Below are positions 22,327 through 33,240 of a stretch of 64,000 nt of DNA, piece by piece. Below the pieces are notes generated by a model. That model ran no database searches. It saw only the letters and a program-made list of their open reading frames with translations, and was not told the origin of the DNA. The DNA is taken from NCBI GenBank assembly GCA_001599915.1, contig BCIG01000021.1, forward strand, positions 186,001-250,000, written 5' to 3'. Within the stretch, counting starts at the first letter, position 1, and the number at the start of each line of letters is the position of its first letter. Made by a program: the position numbers and the translations under genes. The stretch comes from Symbiotaphrina buchneri (lineage: Eukaryota > Ascomycota > Symbiotaphrinales > Symbiotaphrinaceae).

Positions 22327-23896
22327 CTAAACTTCCTCAACCATTTTACGACTGCCAGATGGTAGAGCCCCGAACAGCTGTCCTACTGGAGTGCCAAACC
22401 ATTCCTCAGGAATGCCAATCCGGCTGCCGTCTCTGTTATTCACCCACCGGACCATCGTAGCTTTAGCCTTTTCAACCTCTGGTTCTTGCACCGTAGGGGT
22501 GGCTTCACCACCCTCAGCAGCGGTTGCTTTTCCCCGGCGTTTCGGTGCTTGTTTCTTGAGGAGCCGATTGATAGTATCCATCTGTGGTAGGGTGAGTTAG
22601 CAGTCCGCCGGTGCAGAATGGTGATGTAGAATTCTGGATGTAAAAGACGAACCTTTTCCTCTTCATTTCTCTTCTCACTCAAATTCTTGCGGCGCCTGGC
22701 CATCTCTGCCCGACGCATCGCATGTTCTTCGGCGGTCAACTGCTTCTTCACCTTTGCTTCTATAACGTGAGAAGATGTGTCAGCCTCCTGATACCACCAA
22801 GCAACGCAGTGCAGAATTCATCATACCATTCGATAAGGCCATCAGATCGCCTTCGGCGCCTATAACCTCATTGAGCCGGCTACGTTGTCGTTTTGTCAAC
22901 TTGGAAATATCTGGTGTGCTTCCTCTACTCCCTGACGCGGGCGTCTCATCGTCACTTTCCTCCTCGTCACCTTCGGCCTCCTCGTCTGCTTCGGCCTCCT
23001 CTTCTTCCTCGTCTTCTTCATCTTCCTCTACGACCTCAACATCTTCGTCTTCCTCTTCGACCTCCGCCCCCTCCTCGGCATCTTCTATCTCTTCTTCGGC
23101 CTCCTCTTCCGATTCCAGCTCCGACAGCTCTTCGTCATCGTCATCATCATCATCCTCCATCTCCATCTCCTTCTCCTCTACACTCTTCACATTTGGGCCT
23201 GTCATTGGTCTGACTGTGACAGTATTTTTTGAGTTGATGGGCGAGGACTTTGCGGCAGGCGCTGGAACGTCATCCATGTCTTCATCAGCGTCTCCACCGT
23301 CATCTTCGCTTTCACCTTCTGCGTCTTCCACATCCTCTACCTGCTCGTCATAGTCCTCCTCTTCCTCATCATCCTCGCTGCTCTCCACAATTGGCTTCTT
23401 AGCCCTACTACTGCGCGGACCCGTGACTATCTCACCGGGCGAGAAGGTCTCCCGCCCGCCGACAGTGATACTTCTCCTGCCACCGGTCGCCTCACGTAGC
23501 TTGCCTGATGGCATCTTTACTGTTAAATGAATTGACTTTTTTGGATCTTCTTGAGGCAGCGGAGGTCGAGCGACGACAATTGACGAGCCAGGGGGTGCAG
23601 TATTGGCTGCCGCTCGACGTGGCCTCGAAGATGCTGCCGGCCTGTAGTCAAGTCAGAAGGTCGATTCCTTGATAGTTTAATGCAGCATATCCTCATGACA
23701 ATCTACATCATGATGCACCCGTGCCTGATGCATATGCTCGGAGACGCGCCGGACAGGGGTTCAGGGCAAGTGGTGAGACTTACACTGGGTCAGTCTTGCC
23801 TTTGGAGTCTTTCCCTGGAATCCAATCATCGTTGTCTTCGCTATCATCATAATCCGTACTCATTCGTCGAAGGCGTTTCACTGGCCTCCCGGACAT
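22327..23896 (-). CDS. IES2: INO80 chromatin-remodelling complex subunit Ies2
   Basis: Ies2 (INO80B/PAPA-1 family) is a nuclear subunit that stimulates INO80 nucleosome sliding. Four exons (introns 23642-23783, 22760-22826, 22582-22652) give 429 residues. The N-terminus MSGRPVKRLRRMSTDYDDSED comes from a first exon that ends at GKTDPV. Next comes the conserved HLTVKMPSGKLRE block and a very long Asp/Glu tract (roughly residues 130-260). The LTKRQRSRLNEV motif and the EEHAMRRAEMARRRKNLSEKRN helix mark the PAPA-1-like region. The C-terminus WVNNRDGSRIGIPEEW matches the family tail. The antisense poly-Ser open frame at 22775-23353 is only the complement of the acidic tract. Confidence 0.92.
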
Positions 23897-24541
23897 TTTC
23901 TAGTAGGGACTGAGCAGGGCAATCCGCCGATTGGGGCTGACGAAGAATGAAGCGTTGCAGCAGGCGAGAACCCTGGAGAAATGTACGTAGAGAGCACGCG
24001 CGACAAATTACTCGTGGTGTCGATCTAAAGGTCCCGAAAAGGTGCGTCGGGATGTTATGTCTGAGATGAGGTGGTAGTAAAGGTCAAGAAGCTGGGGCCG
24101 TGCAAGGTGGACGGAGACACGAAGCTGAATGAGGGTTGCGCGGCCGCCCATTGACAGTCCGGCGGCTATTCGCCTTTGAGCTGCACCCCAATCAACTAGG
24201 TACCTCAGGTAAGGTACGGTACCATACGCACTAGCGCTTAAAAGTGGATTTGGTGGGCGCCTGCACGGCACGTCTACAGGGATACAGTCAAATGCGTCCT
24301 TGAGTCACCCCATTGGCACCCATTGATATACACTCATTTCATGCGAACATACTGCATTGGCAGATGGGATTCAATTAAAGCTACATATATTATACCATAC
24401 AAAGAATGCCATCACGGAAGCAGGCCTGCCGTGTGTGTGACCCTCACATAAACTCCAGACGCATAACGAGGCTAGCCCTGTGTATCAAATTGTCTTCCTG
24501 GATGCCTGACCATGTATGGAAACCCTTGAAAAGCTTCTGGC
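23897..24541. other. Intergenic region between tandem minus-strand genes
   Basis: The stretch holds the IES2 promoter and the 3' end of the DUF726 gene. A TACCT/AGGTA run sits at 24196-24224. No gene is seen. Confidence 0.5.
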
Positions 24542-26557
24542 CTATTCTTTGATATGCAAATCCCCCGTTTTCCGAGCGAGTTCACTCTGCTTGTTCTTCT
24601 CGTCTGCTTCCCTCTCAAGCCTTGCAACCTCGGCATCCGTGTCCGGTCCCTTATCATCATTGTGCGTCGCCTGCCTCTTTTCCTGCTCTTCAACCAGCTC
24701 AAGTTCTGCCTCCTCTTTCTGCACTTCGTCCAGCTCGATGTCTTCGAAGCCAATTTTATTCAAGATACTTCCAACGAGATAACGATACCTGAGATGACCG
24801 TCCACCATCTTGCTCACGTCGACGTTCTCGACACCTTTGACACCATCGACCTTTTGAAGACCGGCTATACCGAACTGGATACTGCTGGTCCGGTAAAGGA
24901 AGGCCAGAATGTAGTCATTCTCTGAGAAGACATTGATCAATCTACCCGAGACCACACTCCGCATGACCCGCCAATCGCTTGGCGCGGAAGGACACGGTGC
25001 ACCGATGAGGACGACGGACTCGACCAACCCAAAGGCTTTTCTCTGGGCCAAAGTCATCAGGCAGGAGTAGATGACTCTGGCACCCAAAGAATATCCGACC
25101 AGTGTCACGGGCCGCTCCACCTGCGCCCTGTTTATAAGAGCATCGGCTAGGATCTCGCCGGCTTTTTCACCTCGGGATTTGGCAATCGAGAAGGGATTAT
25201 CCACGATCTTGCTGACCTTCAGGAGACCCAGCGGCCATAAGGCGGCTGTAAGGCTTGCGAAGATAGTGCGCTTGATGATCTCGCTCTTGGCATAACCCCA
25301 CGCTGCACTCGTGACCATAGTCGTTATGGCGTTGCCAAGTTTCATGAGAGCGTCCAACTCCCAGCGCAACGCAAAGGTCTCTGCTCCTTTTCCGAGGACT
25401 CGCCATGGTTTGACTATCTCTTCCTTCTCGGTCAACCAGCCACTGATTCCGATGGCAACTCTGAGTCGACGGTCGGCGTCGGCGGCTTCTTTATCTTGAT
25501 GCGCTCCTTTCCGGTGACTTTTAACGGGAAGAAACGCGAAATCTTCCACCTCTCGAGCATATTCATCCATCATCCTGCCCGTCATCCGTCCGCCGTACGC
25601 CCCGAAAAGGCTTCCAACAATCACTCCACTACCCGCAAGGGTGCCCAAGTACCCAGCCGCGGCAGTGGCACCCAAACCCAAGCCGCCCATGACACCTCCA
25701 ACTCCAGCGGCGACCAGTGGCGCTGCAAGGCCTCCCGTAACTCCAATGATTGCAGCACCGGCCACGGAGGCTAACCCGACCTTCCATCTCCTGGCCGTAG
25801 AATTCTCCTCCGCCTTTTTCTTTGTCTCTTCTTCCCCTGACATCTGCTTTGCTGCCTCAAGCAGACCCTTGGCTACCTTCTCTTCGTCTTCCTTCAGCAC
25901 CTGCAAAGGAAGCTTGAGACTGGACGTGAGATGGAGGAGAAGGATACGAGAATGCGCAGTATAGTGTTCTAGGCTCAGCAAGAGCAATAGTAAAGAATGC
26001 AAAATCAAGATCCTCTGGTCTCTAGGGAGGGATGTCAGAGGACTAGGTATAGGTGGATAGAGTTGGTGAAGGGCTTCGTCAACACCATCGCCATCTTCAG
26101 ATCTGTCGATATGCTTTTCGTCAGGATCCGAAGAGACCGGATGGGCCTCTTTCTTCTGCTCCTTGGCAGTCTCCCGGGAGTTCACTATCTCACCCACACG
26201 CTGCAGGACAGAATCCCGCCACTCCTCGAAGAAGTTAAGTGACGCTTTCTTCAACTCCTGCAGGCGCGGTGCAGAGAGTTCTTGCTCTCGCTTTTCTTGA
26301 AGTAGGCGCTCCTTCTCCGTCTCTTCTCTGGCAGCTGGGTCTTCCAACGTAGGCAGGTTGTCCTTCACATCCAAACGATTGTCGCCTGCCCCATCCTCTG
26401 ACGATGCATCAAATGCATCTTGGATCCGTTTCCGAATTGACTCGGTAGCATTGGCGATGAGCAACGTCAGGTCGCTGCGTTGGCCAGCGTCAAGGATCGT
26501 GGTCAGATCCGCGCCATTATCCTTTTTCTCTTCCGGCCGCGAATTCCATGGCATCAT
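24542..26557 (-). CDS. DUF726/TMCO4-family membrane protein with alpha/beta-hydrolase fold
   Basis: A single exon encodes 671 residues. The N-terminal half is charged and includes ERLLQEKREQEL and EEWRDSVLQRVGEI. A Gly/Ala-rich hydrophobic region follows (ASVAGAAIIGVTGGLAAPL onward) that could form two or three membrane segments. The conserved AFGLVESVVLIGAPCPSA block and a lipase-like nucleophile elbow LVGYSLGARVIYSCL (around residue 485) place it in the DUF726 group with human TMCO4 and yeast Mil1, a protein linked to AP-1 and membrane lipid traffic. The C-terminal tail is Glu/Lys-rich coiled coil. Enzymatic activity is unproven. Start is ATG 26557; the second ATG, three bases on, is equally possible. 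Confidence 0.88.
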   Translation of the reverse strand: MMPWNSRPEEKKDNGADLTTILDAGQRSDLTLLIANATESIRKRIQDAFDASSEDGAGDNRLDVKDNLPTLEDPAAREETEKERLLQEKREQELSAPRLQELKKASLNFFEEWRDSVLQRVGEIVNSRETAKEQKKEAHPVSSDPDEKHIDRSEDGDGVDEALHQLYPPIPSPLTSLPRDQRILILHSLLLLLLSLEHYTAHSRILLLHLTSSLKLPLQVLKEDEEKVAKGLLEAAKQMSGEEETKKKAEENSTARRWKVGLASVAGAAIIGVTGGLAAPLVAAGVGGVMGGLGLGATAAAGYLGTLAGSGVIVGSLFGAYGGRMTGRMMDEYAREVEDFAFLPVKSHRKGAHQDKEAADADRRLRVAIGISGWLTEKEEIVKPWRVLGKGAETFALRWELDALMKLGNAITTMVTSAAWGYAKSEIIKRTIFASLTAALWPLGLLKVSKIVDNPFSIAKSRGEKAGEILADALINRAQVERPVTLVGYSLGARVIYSCLMTLAQRKAFGLVESVVLIGAPCPSAPSDWRVMRSVVSGRLINVFSENDYILAFLYRTSSIQFGIAGLQKVDGVKGVENVDVSKMVDGHLRYRYLVGSILNKIGFEDIELDEVQKEEAELELVEEQEKRQATHNDDKGPDTDAEVARLEREADEKNKQSELARKTGDLHIKE

Positions 26558-27430
26558 CTTGAATTGAAGTTTCTTTCCGTAACTGTTGGTGTGCTTTGGG
26601 CAGAACGGCGCGACCTTACCAGTATGCAGTACTATTGAGGGATGAGCATTGGCAATACACCTTAATGTACGATTGGGACTGTGAGGTAGCTTCGTAGTGA
26701 CCGCTGGGCTTGTCTATGACGTCGGTGCCTTGTCTCGCTAAGTCGCTACCTTACTCCGTACAGTAGCGCTGGCGATCCCTTAGAACCAATACTGGACCCT
26801 CTCATATGGACCATTGATCTGGACCAACCTCAGTAGAACGACGAGTACGACAGTATCCCTGTTCATCGTCGACTGCTGGTCGATGTCTGCCTTAGTGAAG
26901 AAGTAGCGGTCCAAGTCCACCCGTCTAGTCTCAGTTTCTGCAAAACGTTATCTTGCCTTGTGCCTCACCTTATCTTTATCTTACCGTTATCAATTCTAGA
27001 GCTTCAATCAATCTCTTGGCACATTTCCCCCACGGATCAGATAAGGATCTCTTAATTACAAAAGTACGGTACAGTACTGTACCTTATTGTACGAAGTAGG
27101 TGTACCCAGGTACGAAGAACAGCTGGCTCGTGATTGGCGCTTCGGTGTCCAAGTTCCGGGGAACGACGATAAGGGACGATAAGGGATGGAGTTCCAGCGG
27201 CGCCGAGGTGCAACCAGGAGTCGACGTCTGCTTTCTCCTCACAGCAGTGCCACGGACCATTGGATGCCGTCTCCACCCGTGGCGTCGGCAATGCCGATGA
27301 ACCCCAAGGCTTACATACAGTATAATATCACGCGTGAATCCTGAGGGCGTCGTCGATGTCAAGGTTCAATCAAGAAGAGATATTTTCACAAACGGAATTT
27401 GGAAATCCACGACAACCACAGTAGCACAAT
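26558..27430. promoter_or_regulatory. Divergent promoter region of DUF726 gene and TauD dioxygenase
   Basis: No gene is seen in these 873 bases. The most notable content is the GATA-motif cluster at 26948-27045, and AGTACGGTACAGTACTGTACC-type sequence lies just after it near 27063-27083. Confidence 0.55.
26948..27045. promoter_or_regulatory. Cluster of five GATA-factor-type sites
   Basis: Five HGATAR cores occur within 98 bp: TTATCT near 26948, CTTATC at 26969, TTATCT at 26976, TTATCA at 26987 and GATAAG at 27040. They lie 385-485 bases upstream of the TauD dioxygenase start, consistent with AreA-type nutrient control. Confidence 0.5.
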
Positions 27431-28430
27431 ATGGTCCCTTTGCCTAAAGCCGCTGTACACTTCAAGCCTCTACATCCCACCTTTGCCGCCGAGTGTTATG
27501 GGGTCGACTTCACCAAGCCTGTGCCTCAGGATGTATTCGACCAGGTCGCCGCCGGCGTTGCTAAATATGGAGTGCTTGTCTTCAGAAATGCTGGTCTCGA
27601 CGATGCTCGCCATGTCGCTTTCTCGAGGATGTTTGGTGAATTGGACGATTCCTCGCCATACATAGCCAAAGGAAGGAAACATCGATTGCCGTCTACCGAG
27701 CTGTTTGACGTAGGCAATATTGACGATGACGGGAAGCCCTTTCCCTTGGACTCCTACCGCCATCAAATGAATCTCGGGAATGGTCTCTTCCATTGCGACT
27801 CATCTTTCAACCCCCGCCGGGCTGGCTTGTCAATCTTGCGCGCACATGAACTCCCTCCAGCAGGTACTGGTGGAGCGACCGAATTTGCCGACTCACGGAC
27901 AGCATATGCTGAATTGGATGAAGAGACAAAGTCTCAGTTGGAAGACCTTGTTGTCTGTCATTCCTTGTTCCATAGCCGAAAGTTAGCCGCGCCAAACTGT
28001 GAATTTTTTAAGCAGATTGACCCCGAGAAGCAGTTTATGAGCCGCCACAAGCTGGTACAAACTCATGAGGCTTCGGGTCGGAAGACTATGTATATCTCTC
28101 ACCACGCGCACCACATTGAAGGCCTTCCAAAAGAGGAAGGTCAGGCTATCATCAAAGAGCTGTTGGCGGTCGCTTCTCAACCCAAGTACGTTGTGCGGGT
28201 TGACTGGCAGAATAATGGTGATATTGTCATATGGGTACGTCTGACTGAAGCCTCGTGCGTATATCGGTCTGATACCTCTCCAGGACAACACGAGTGTAAT
28301 GCACAGGGCTTGTGGCGGATCCTTTGCCGGTGTCCATAAGAGGGACATGAGGCGGACGACAGTCCATGACATATCGTCGAATGCGTGGGGCCTAAACGAG
28401 CGGTCCGCCATCCAAGTAGGCTTGCCATGA
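27431..28430 (+). CDS. TauD/TfdA-family Fe(II)/2-oxoglutarate dioxygenase
   Basis: This family hydroxylates small acids (taurine, sulfonates, phenoxyacetates and other substrates) using Fe(II) and 2-oxoglutarate. One intron (28235-28283) splits the catalytic core, giving 316 residues. The iron ligands are visible: H121 and D123 in LFHCDSSF and the distal H275 in NTSVMHRACGG. The 2-oxoglutarate arginine is in HKRDMRRTTVHD (about 288-292). The N-terminus HFKPLHPTFAAECYGVDF and the GTGGATEFADSRTAY block fit the TfdA-like branch. The full catalytic set implies an active enzyme. The substrate is unknown. Neighbouring GATA sites suggest nutrient regulation. Confidence 0.93.
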
Positions 28431-29164
28431 TTTCAATTCATGGCTGACTGGAGTCATCGAAGACCAAGTTTAACTTGTCTTATTCCGTTTCTTTACGCCA
28501 GGTATGAGTCCGATTAGGACAAATGTGGAGATGCTTGACCTTTTGTAGCGGATAGCGGGTGTTCTGTAGTGGTCACAGCGGGTGGGGATATAGCGATGCT
28601 CCGCTTCTGTGTGTTGTTGGACTCTGTTCTTTGGCTACTCTGGCCGAGATTTCCCTTCAGTCCCCATATAATTATGCTCTAAAACATTGGTCAATATGAG
28701 ATAGAAGGCCCCTCATGGGGAAAATATTGTTGTATTTGATCGTGCAAGTGTAAAGCGACTCTTTGTGCGGATCTCCTAACCATCTCAATGATTCTGCTGC
28801 AAAGCAGAGACAGGGCCGGCGTGGCAGCCCCATCATACTCTACTGTTACAGAATGAGAGTTTGCCAGGCACGGCGCCGACAAAGAAACGAGCGTAAGGCA
28901 AGATTAAGATACGTTTAATATTATTAGCAGTTGTCAATGAGTGCCAGTCACTGGTTCATTTTGCCTGCCAAGAGCGAACGAGAAAAGGGGCGCGACTCCT
29001 CCATCGCACTATCTGGCTCGTTGGTTTGAACACGTATGCTGGATGGACCACCACTGGCTAAGAAATATACCCGCCCAGAATGTTCTCTCTTGTCACTTTT
29101 CCAATTGATGCTTGCTTTGTTCCTGCAATTGCGCAAAAATATGATTCTGTGACAAGTGCTTGTT
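28431..29164. other. Intergenic region before MFS transporter
   Basis: It holds the 3' end of the dioxygenase gene and the promoter of the transporter. Short minus-strand frames (28691-28882, 28948-29136) have no recognisable content. Confidence 0.5.
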
Positions 29165-31190
29165 ATGGCTGATCCTATCTCATCTGCCTCAGTACCTATG
29201 GTATGTACTGGTGATGATATCCCACGAACTCAAGCAAATGATGGTCCAGAGTCGCCAACGGATATTAGCCATGGCATGGCACCCATGCATGTTGACAGTG
29301 ATGGTGGCGAGGTGAAGTCGTATCTCCAAGGATGGAGACTCTACATGCTCACATTAGGGTATTGCTCATGAACTGCCGAGTAATGGTCGTATACGAATCA
29401 GCTAATACAGTTGCAGCCTATGTGTGAGCCTCTTGTTGTCAACGCTGGAGACAACTATAGTGAGCACATCACTAATCTCCATCAGCAATTCTCTGAAAGG
29501 TTTTGAGAAAAGTGGTTGGGTTGTCACCTCTTACTTGTTGACATATACTGGTGAGCTCCGGCGGCAGTTGCTGATCCGGGAATATCACTGAACAACCGGT
29601 CCATAGGCTTCCTAATCATTTATGCTAAATTCAGTGACATATTTGGACGCAAGGCTTTATTATTACTTGCACTGATATCCTTTACTGTGTTCTCAATAGT
29701 CTGCGGAGCTGCACATTCTATGCTCTTTCTGTAAGCGGAGCGCCGTTCGCGGATCTGAAGTCGTGAGAGCACATTGACTGATGGCCTTTGCTACAGCATT
29801 ATATTTCGGGCTTTCCAAGGCATTGGTGGATCAGGGATCTACGCAATGACTATGGTCATCGCTCCCGACATGGTCCCTATGGAACAGCTTGGGACATATA
29901 TGGCTATCATTTCCTCCGTGTTTGCGCTATCCAGTGTCCTAGGCCCTGTGCTTGGTGGAGTCATCAGTGCGCACAGCGCCTGGAGATGGGTCTTTTTCCT
30001 TAAGTCAGTCTCGGTCTCACCTCGATGAGTGTATAGCTACTGAAGTATACAATGTCTATAGTGCTCCAGCCGGTGCTTCAGCTATAGCCCTCATTACACT
30101 TGTCTTACCATGGAGTTATCCTCACAACCGGCCGGGCATGTCATTTGACTTGAAGCAAACTTTTACAAAGAAGACGTTCCGTCGGGTAGATTACATTGGT
30201 GCAACCGTCAGCCTTTCAGCTTCCGTTCTCCTCATCTTCGCTCTTGAAGAAGGTGGATCCGAATATGCGTGGAACAGTTCAGCTATCATATCAACTTTAG
30301 TTTTATCTTTTGTGCTCTGGGTCATCTTTGGCTTGTGGCAGTATCGCATAGAATCTGATCCTCTTCATATAGCTGAGCCTGTGTTTCCTTTGCGTTTGCT
30401 CAAGCGCAGGGTTTTCATAGGAATGTTCCTGTAGGGCAGTCCTTGAGCCGACCGAATCATGCTGACAGAAATGCGTTTTTCACTGGCTTTCCGTTCATGG
30501 CGGCTATCTTCAACATGCCTCAAAGATACCAAGCTGTCAATGATCTTTCCCCCTCGAATGCCGGGTACCGCCTATTACCACTGCTTCTGTGTTCTCCCCT
30601 AGCATCGGCAATATCGGGGTTGGCCGTGACGAAGCTTCGATTGGCGCCTATATATCTAATGCTTATTGCTGGAGTGTTGCAGGCCGTCGGTGTTGGTTTG
30701 CAAAGCTCGCTGACAACCGCACCGGGAAAGATAGTCAATGCTCAGTATGCATACGAAGTACTTATGGGTTTCGGATTCGGGTTTGGCTTGAGTACGCTAC
30801 TCACCTTCGTCCCTTTGGTTGTGAGTAAGACGGATATGGGTATGTAGCCTGATGTCATGACACCCAGAAGCTCATCGGTATATAGCTGTTGCCATGGGTG
30901 CCATTACGCAGGTGCGTGTTTTCGGGGGTCTCATAGGGCTTTCTGCATGCACGACCGTTTTAAATAGCCACATCAGATCTCTGCTATCTTCGTTTCTCGC
31001 CCCGGACCAGACGCGGGCTATCTTGGACTCGACTGCGGCTATTTATGACCTTAGTGATGTTGAACAGACGAAAGTCAGGGTCGCATTCGCGGAAGGCTAC
31101 AATCAGCAGATGAGACTGATGCTGTACTTCACAATTGCAGCATTCCTGTCAACGACGCTGATCTGGGAAAAAAAGATTAGGAGAGCTTGA
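29165..31190 (+). CDS. MFS transporter, 14-TM drug/toxin efflux type (DHA14-like)
   Basis: A plasma- or vacuolar-membrane proton antiporter is expected. Seven exons give 567 residues, with introns at 29359-29416, 29551-29606, 29731-29796, 30004-30061, 30431-30468 and 30840-30885. After a hydrophilic N-terminus the first helix carries LCVSLLLSTLETTIVSTSLISIS. Motif A follows as FSDIFGRKALLLLAL, then GIGGSGIYAMTMVIAPDMVP and the motif-C-like SSVLGPVLGGVIS. Further helices run to TIAAFLSTTLIWEKKIRRA. The frame changes seen in raw sequence are all explained by introns, so the gene looks intact. Intron 5 is only 38 nt. The substrate is unknown. It sits beside a dioxygenase, but no biosynthetic core enzyme is nearby. 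Confidence 0.9.
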
Positions 31191-32381
31191 AGAGAGTGCG
31201 TATATCTCCATTGTAGAGACGTGCATCACCTGAAACATCCACACGTGCTCTTGAAGCGGGGATCTTCCCCTGATCTAGCGTTCGAACATGTAGACACGTC
31301 AGGTCTATGATGACTCTTCAGTTTTTAACTCGATGCCCATGCTTTTCAGACGGGACGGCCATGCTGCCTCCTACTATTCTAGCTCGCAGACAGGTCTTCG
31401 AGGCAAAGCACTTATTGCTGGATGGAACAGATTCACTGGAACTTCCATTGCACACCATCACAATCCTCAAGCTTGATCCCACGAGGTAGAATGTCGACGA
31501 GTCTGTTACTATTCATGCCAAGCTATTCAGGCGCAGCTCAGTACCCGATGAACAGGCGCAGAAAGCCAGCAAGATCCACACTCTATGCAGATCCAGTCGA
31601 CTTCCGACAAAATTGATCATAGAATTCCGTGCTTGCCCCCTCCCCGCAATCTGTCAGCCCCAAGTCATGAAGGTCTACACCATGTTCGAAGTTATCGGGC
31701 AGATTGCTGCCGTAGTCGCGCAATAGTTTCTTATTGACAGCTCAGACCTCGGCCGCGACCGGTGGAGCGGCAAATTGATCATTGCTCGAAACAGAGATCA
31801 AGAAAGACGGTGAAGGCCAAGGTATCTTTCAATGAAGATATATATGTTACAGGTTCCATCTCCATACCACGACATAACTTTAATGCTGTCGGGGTTGTAT
31901 TGCATGGACTCTTTAGACCTCAATATTACAACGTTGTTCTTCATCCCCAACGACAACGGGGATCTCCACGGCTAGAGAACTTCTCCTGAACAGCAATCGA
32001 CCGCGCTAGAGGAGTTGCAACAGAGATTGCCGTCAGCCAAGGACATCATCTTTCGAATGATGCGCTTAAGGTGGTTCAGCTCCGTTTCCAAGGCAGATTG
32101 TGAGATGTCCAAGCATTGATATCCGCTAAACCTGCCGTGAAGCAGATGCGTGAGGTCGAATGGGTTGTTCAATGCGGGGTAGGCCGATGCTGCGTGTGTC
32201 GAGGAATTGATCGTCCAGACAGGAGCTTTATCTGTTCCATACTGACTATTTGGCGAAAAACACACCGATATAGAGCAGTTGGAAAGACTGCCAACCTTAC
32301 TATATACTGATAATCGTTGCCGTGGAATAGTCCATCACCTTCCAAACCCTGTATATGTCTCCCAGGCCGGTAATGTGGGGC
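31191..32381. other. Gene-poor region with unassigned open frames
   Basis: No complete gene can be supported. On the minus strand, 32265-31972 encodes a stretch including SQSALETELNHLKRIIRKM. It is followed by protein-like bits near 31860-31760 and 31740-31600. They may be a decayed gene or chance, and I do not assign a family. On the plus strand only short frames occur (31307-31489, 31762-31989). Confidence 0.3.
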
Positions 32382-32981
32382 TCAAGAAGGCTGGTCATCT
32401 TTTCCAGCCTCAACAACGAAATAATGTCCTATTTTCTGAGGTGCTTGCCCTAGCACATCCCAACGCTCGGCGTCACTTGGTATGCCAGGCGTACGGACTC
32501 GCCGAATCCGTCGACGTGGTCCTATGACTTGCTCGTTTGCAAAAGCATCTTTTAGATGATCGAGTCTGATCTCAGCCTCTTTGATGGCATCTTCAGACTC
32601 GTCACTGATCCTTTGTAGGGGTGGAATACCCGTAGTGTCCACGCTCTGGATCTCTTTGACGAAATGCAGCTGTAAACTCAATGTCTGCAACATCCGACTT
32701 TCTTCCTCTTCACTCCGAGGAGATGGTAAAGCGGAAAGCCTTAACAAATGTCTCAATTGCTCCGGACTGACAAGCGGCGCGGGGTTACCGTCAGCAGCGG
32801 GTAGGAGCGCTCTCACTGACCAAGCGGGCTCAGACAGGATGCCGGAAATATCTTGAGGCGTAGACGTCGAAGACTTTGCGCGCCGGCTGGAGACTGATAA
32901 TGCCGAAATCAAGCAGGGTGACATGCGAAGCGCTGGGAGCCCTGAATATCTCAAAGCCCCATGGGCGATGCAGGCAGCCAT
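32382..32981 (-). CDS. Mitochondrial Glu-tRNA(Gln) amidotransferase subunit C-like protein
   Basis: GatC-type proteins are part of the amidotransferase that converts Glu-tRNA(Gln) to Gln-tRNA(Gln) in mitochondria. ATG 32981 gives 199 residues in one exon. The leader MAACIAHGALRYSGLPALRM is Ala/Leu/Arg-rich without acids, as expected for mitochondrial import. The core shows PAWSVRALLP, then SPEQLRHLLRLSALPSP and LSLQLHFVKEIQSVDTTGI, the GatC helix pattern. The conserved ending is WDVLGQAPQKIGHYFVVEAGK, which I recall from fungal homologues. The gene is divergent from SEC17 with about 260 bases between starts. Confidence 0.85.
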   Translation of the reverse strand: MAACIAHGALRYSGLPALRMSPCLISALSVSSRRAKSSTSTPQDISGILSEPAWSVRALLPAADGNPAPLVSPEQLRHLLRLSALPSPRSEEEESRMLQTLSLQLHFVKEIQSVDTTGIPPLQRISDESEDAIKEAEIRLDHLKDAFANEQVIGPRRRIRRVRTPGIPSDAERWDVLGQAPQKIGHYFVVEAGKDDQPS

Positions 32982-33240
32982 CTGGAATGGCAGCTGTTGT
33001 TCTGTGTGGATAGATTGCTCTGAAAGGCTGGAAGAGAGTCCGGCCGCCTCCGGCAACTCCCGTTGCTTGCGTTCAGGCCTGCGCGTGAGTGTGCGTCAGA
33101 AGATGGGAGCTACCGACCATAAGCTCCCGCATCCTGAATACCTGTAATCACGGACCTGCAAGAGAACAAAACGAACTCAAGATAGATCACGTAGGTCGGA
33201 ATCTCAGGTCTAATCGAGCTTAACACCCACAGCTTTGACG

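Noticed and set aside
22775-23353. Plus-strand 192-residue poly-Ser open frame
   Set aside because: It is the exact complement of the Asp/Glu tract of Ies2; GAA/GAG/GAT codons read antisense give Ser-rich frames without stops.
29165-31190. MFS transporter as a pseudogene because of frame changes and stops
   Set aside because: Every break coincides with GT..AG boundaries, and the joined model of 567 residues is in frame with all family motifs.
27431-31190. Secondary-metabolite gene cluster around the dioxygenase and MFS transporter
   Set aside because: No polyketide synthase, NRPS, terpene cyclase, P450 or convincing Zn2Cys6 regulator is nearby; neighbours are housekeeping genes.
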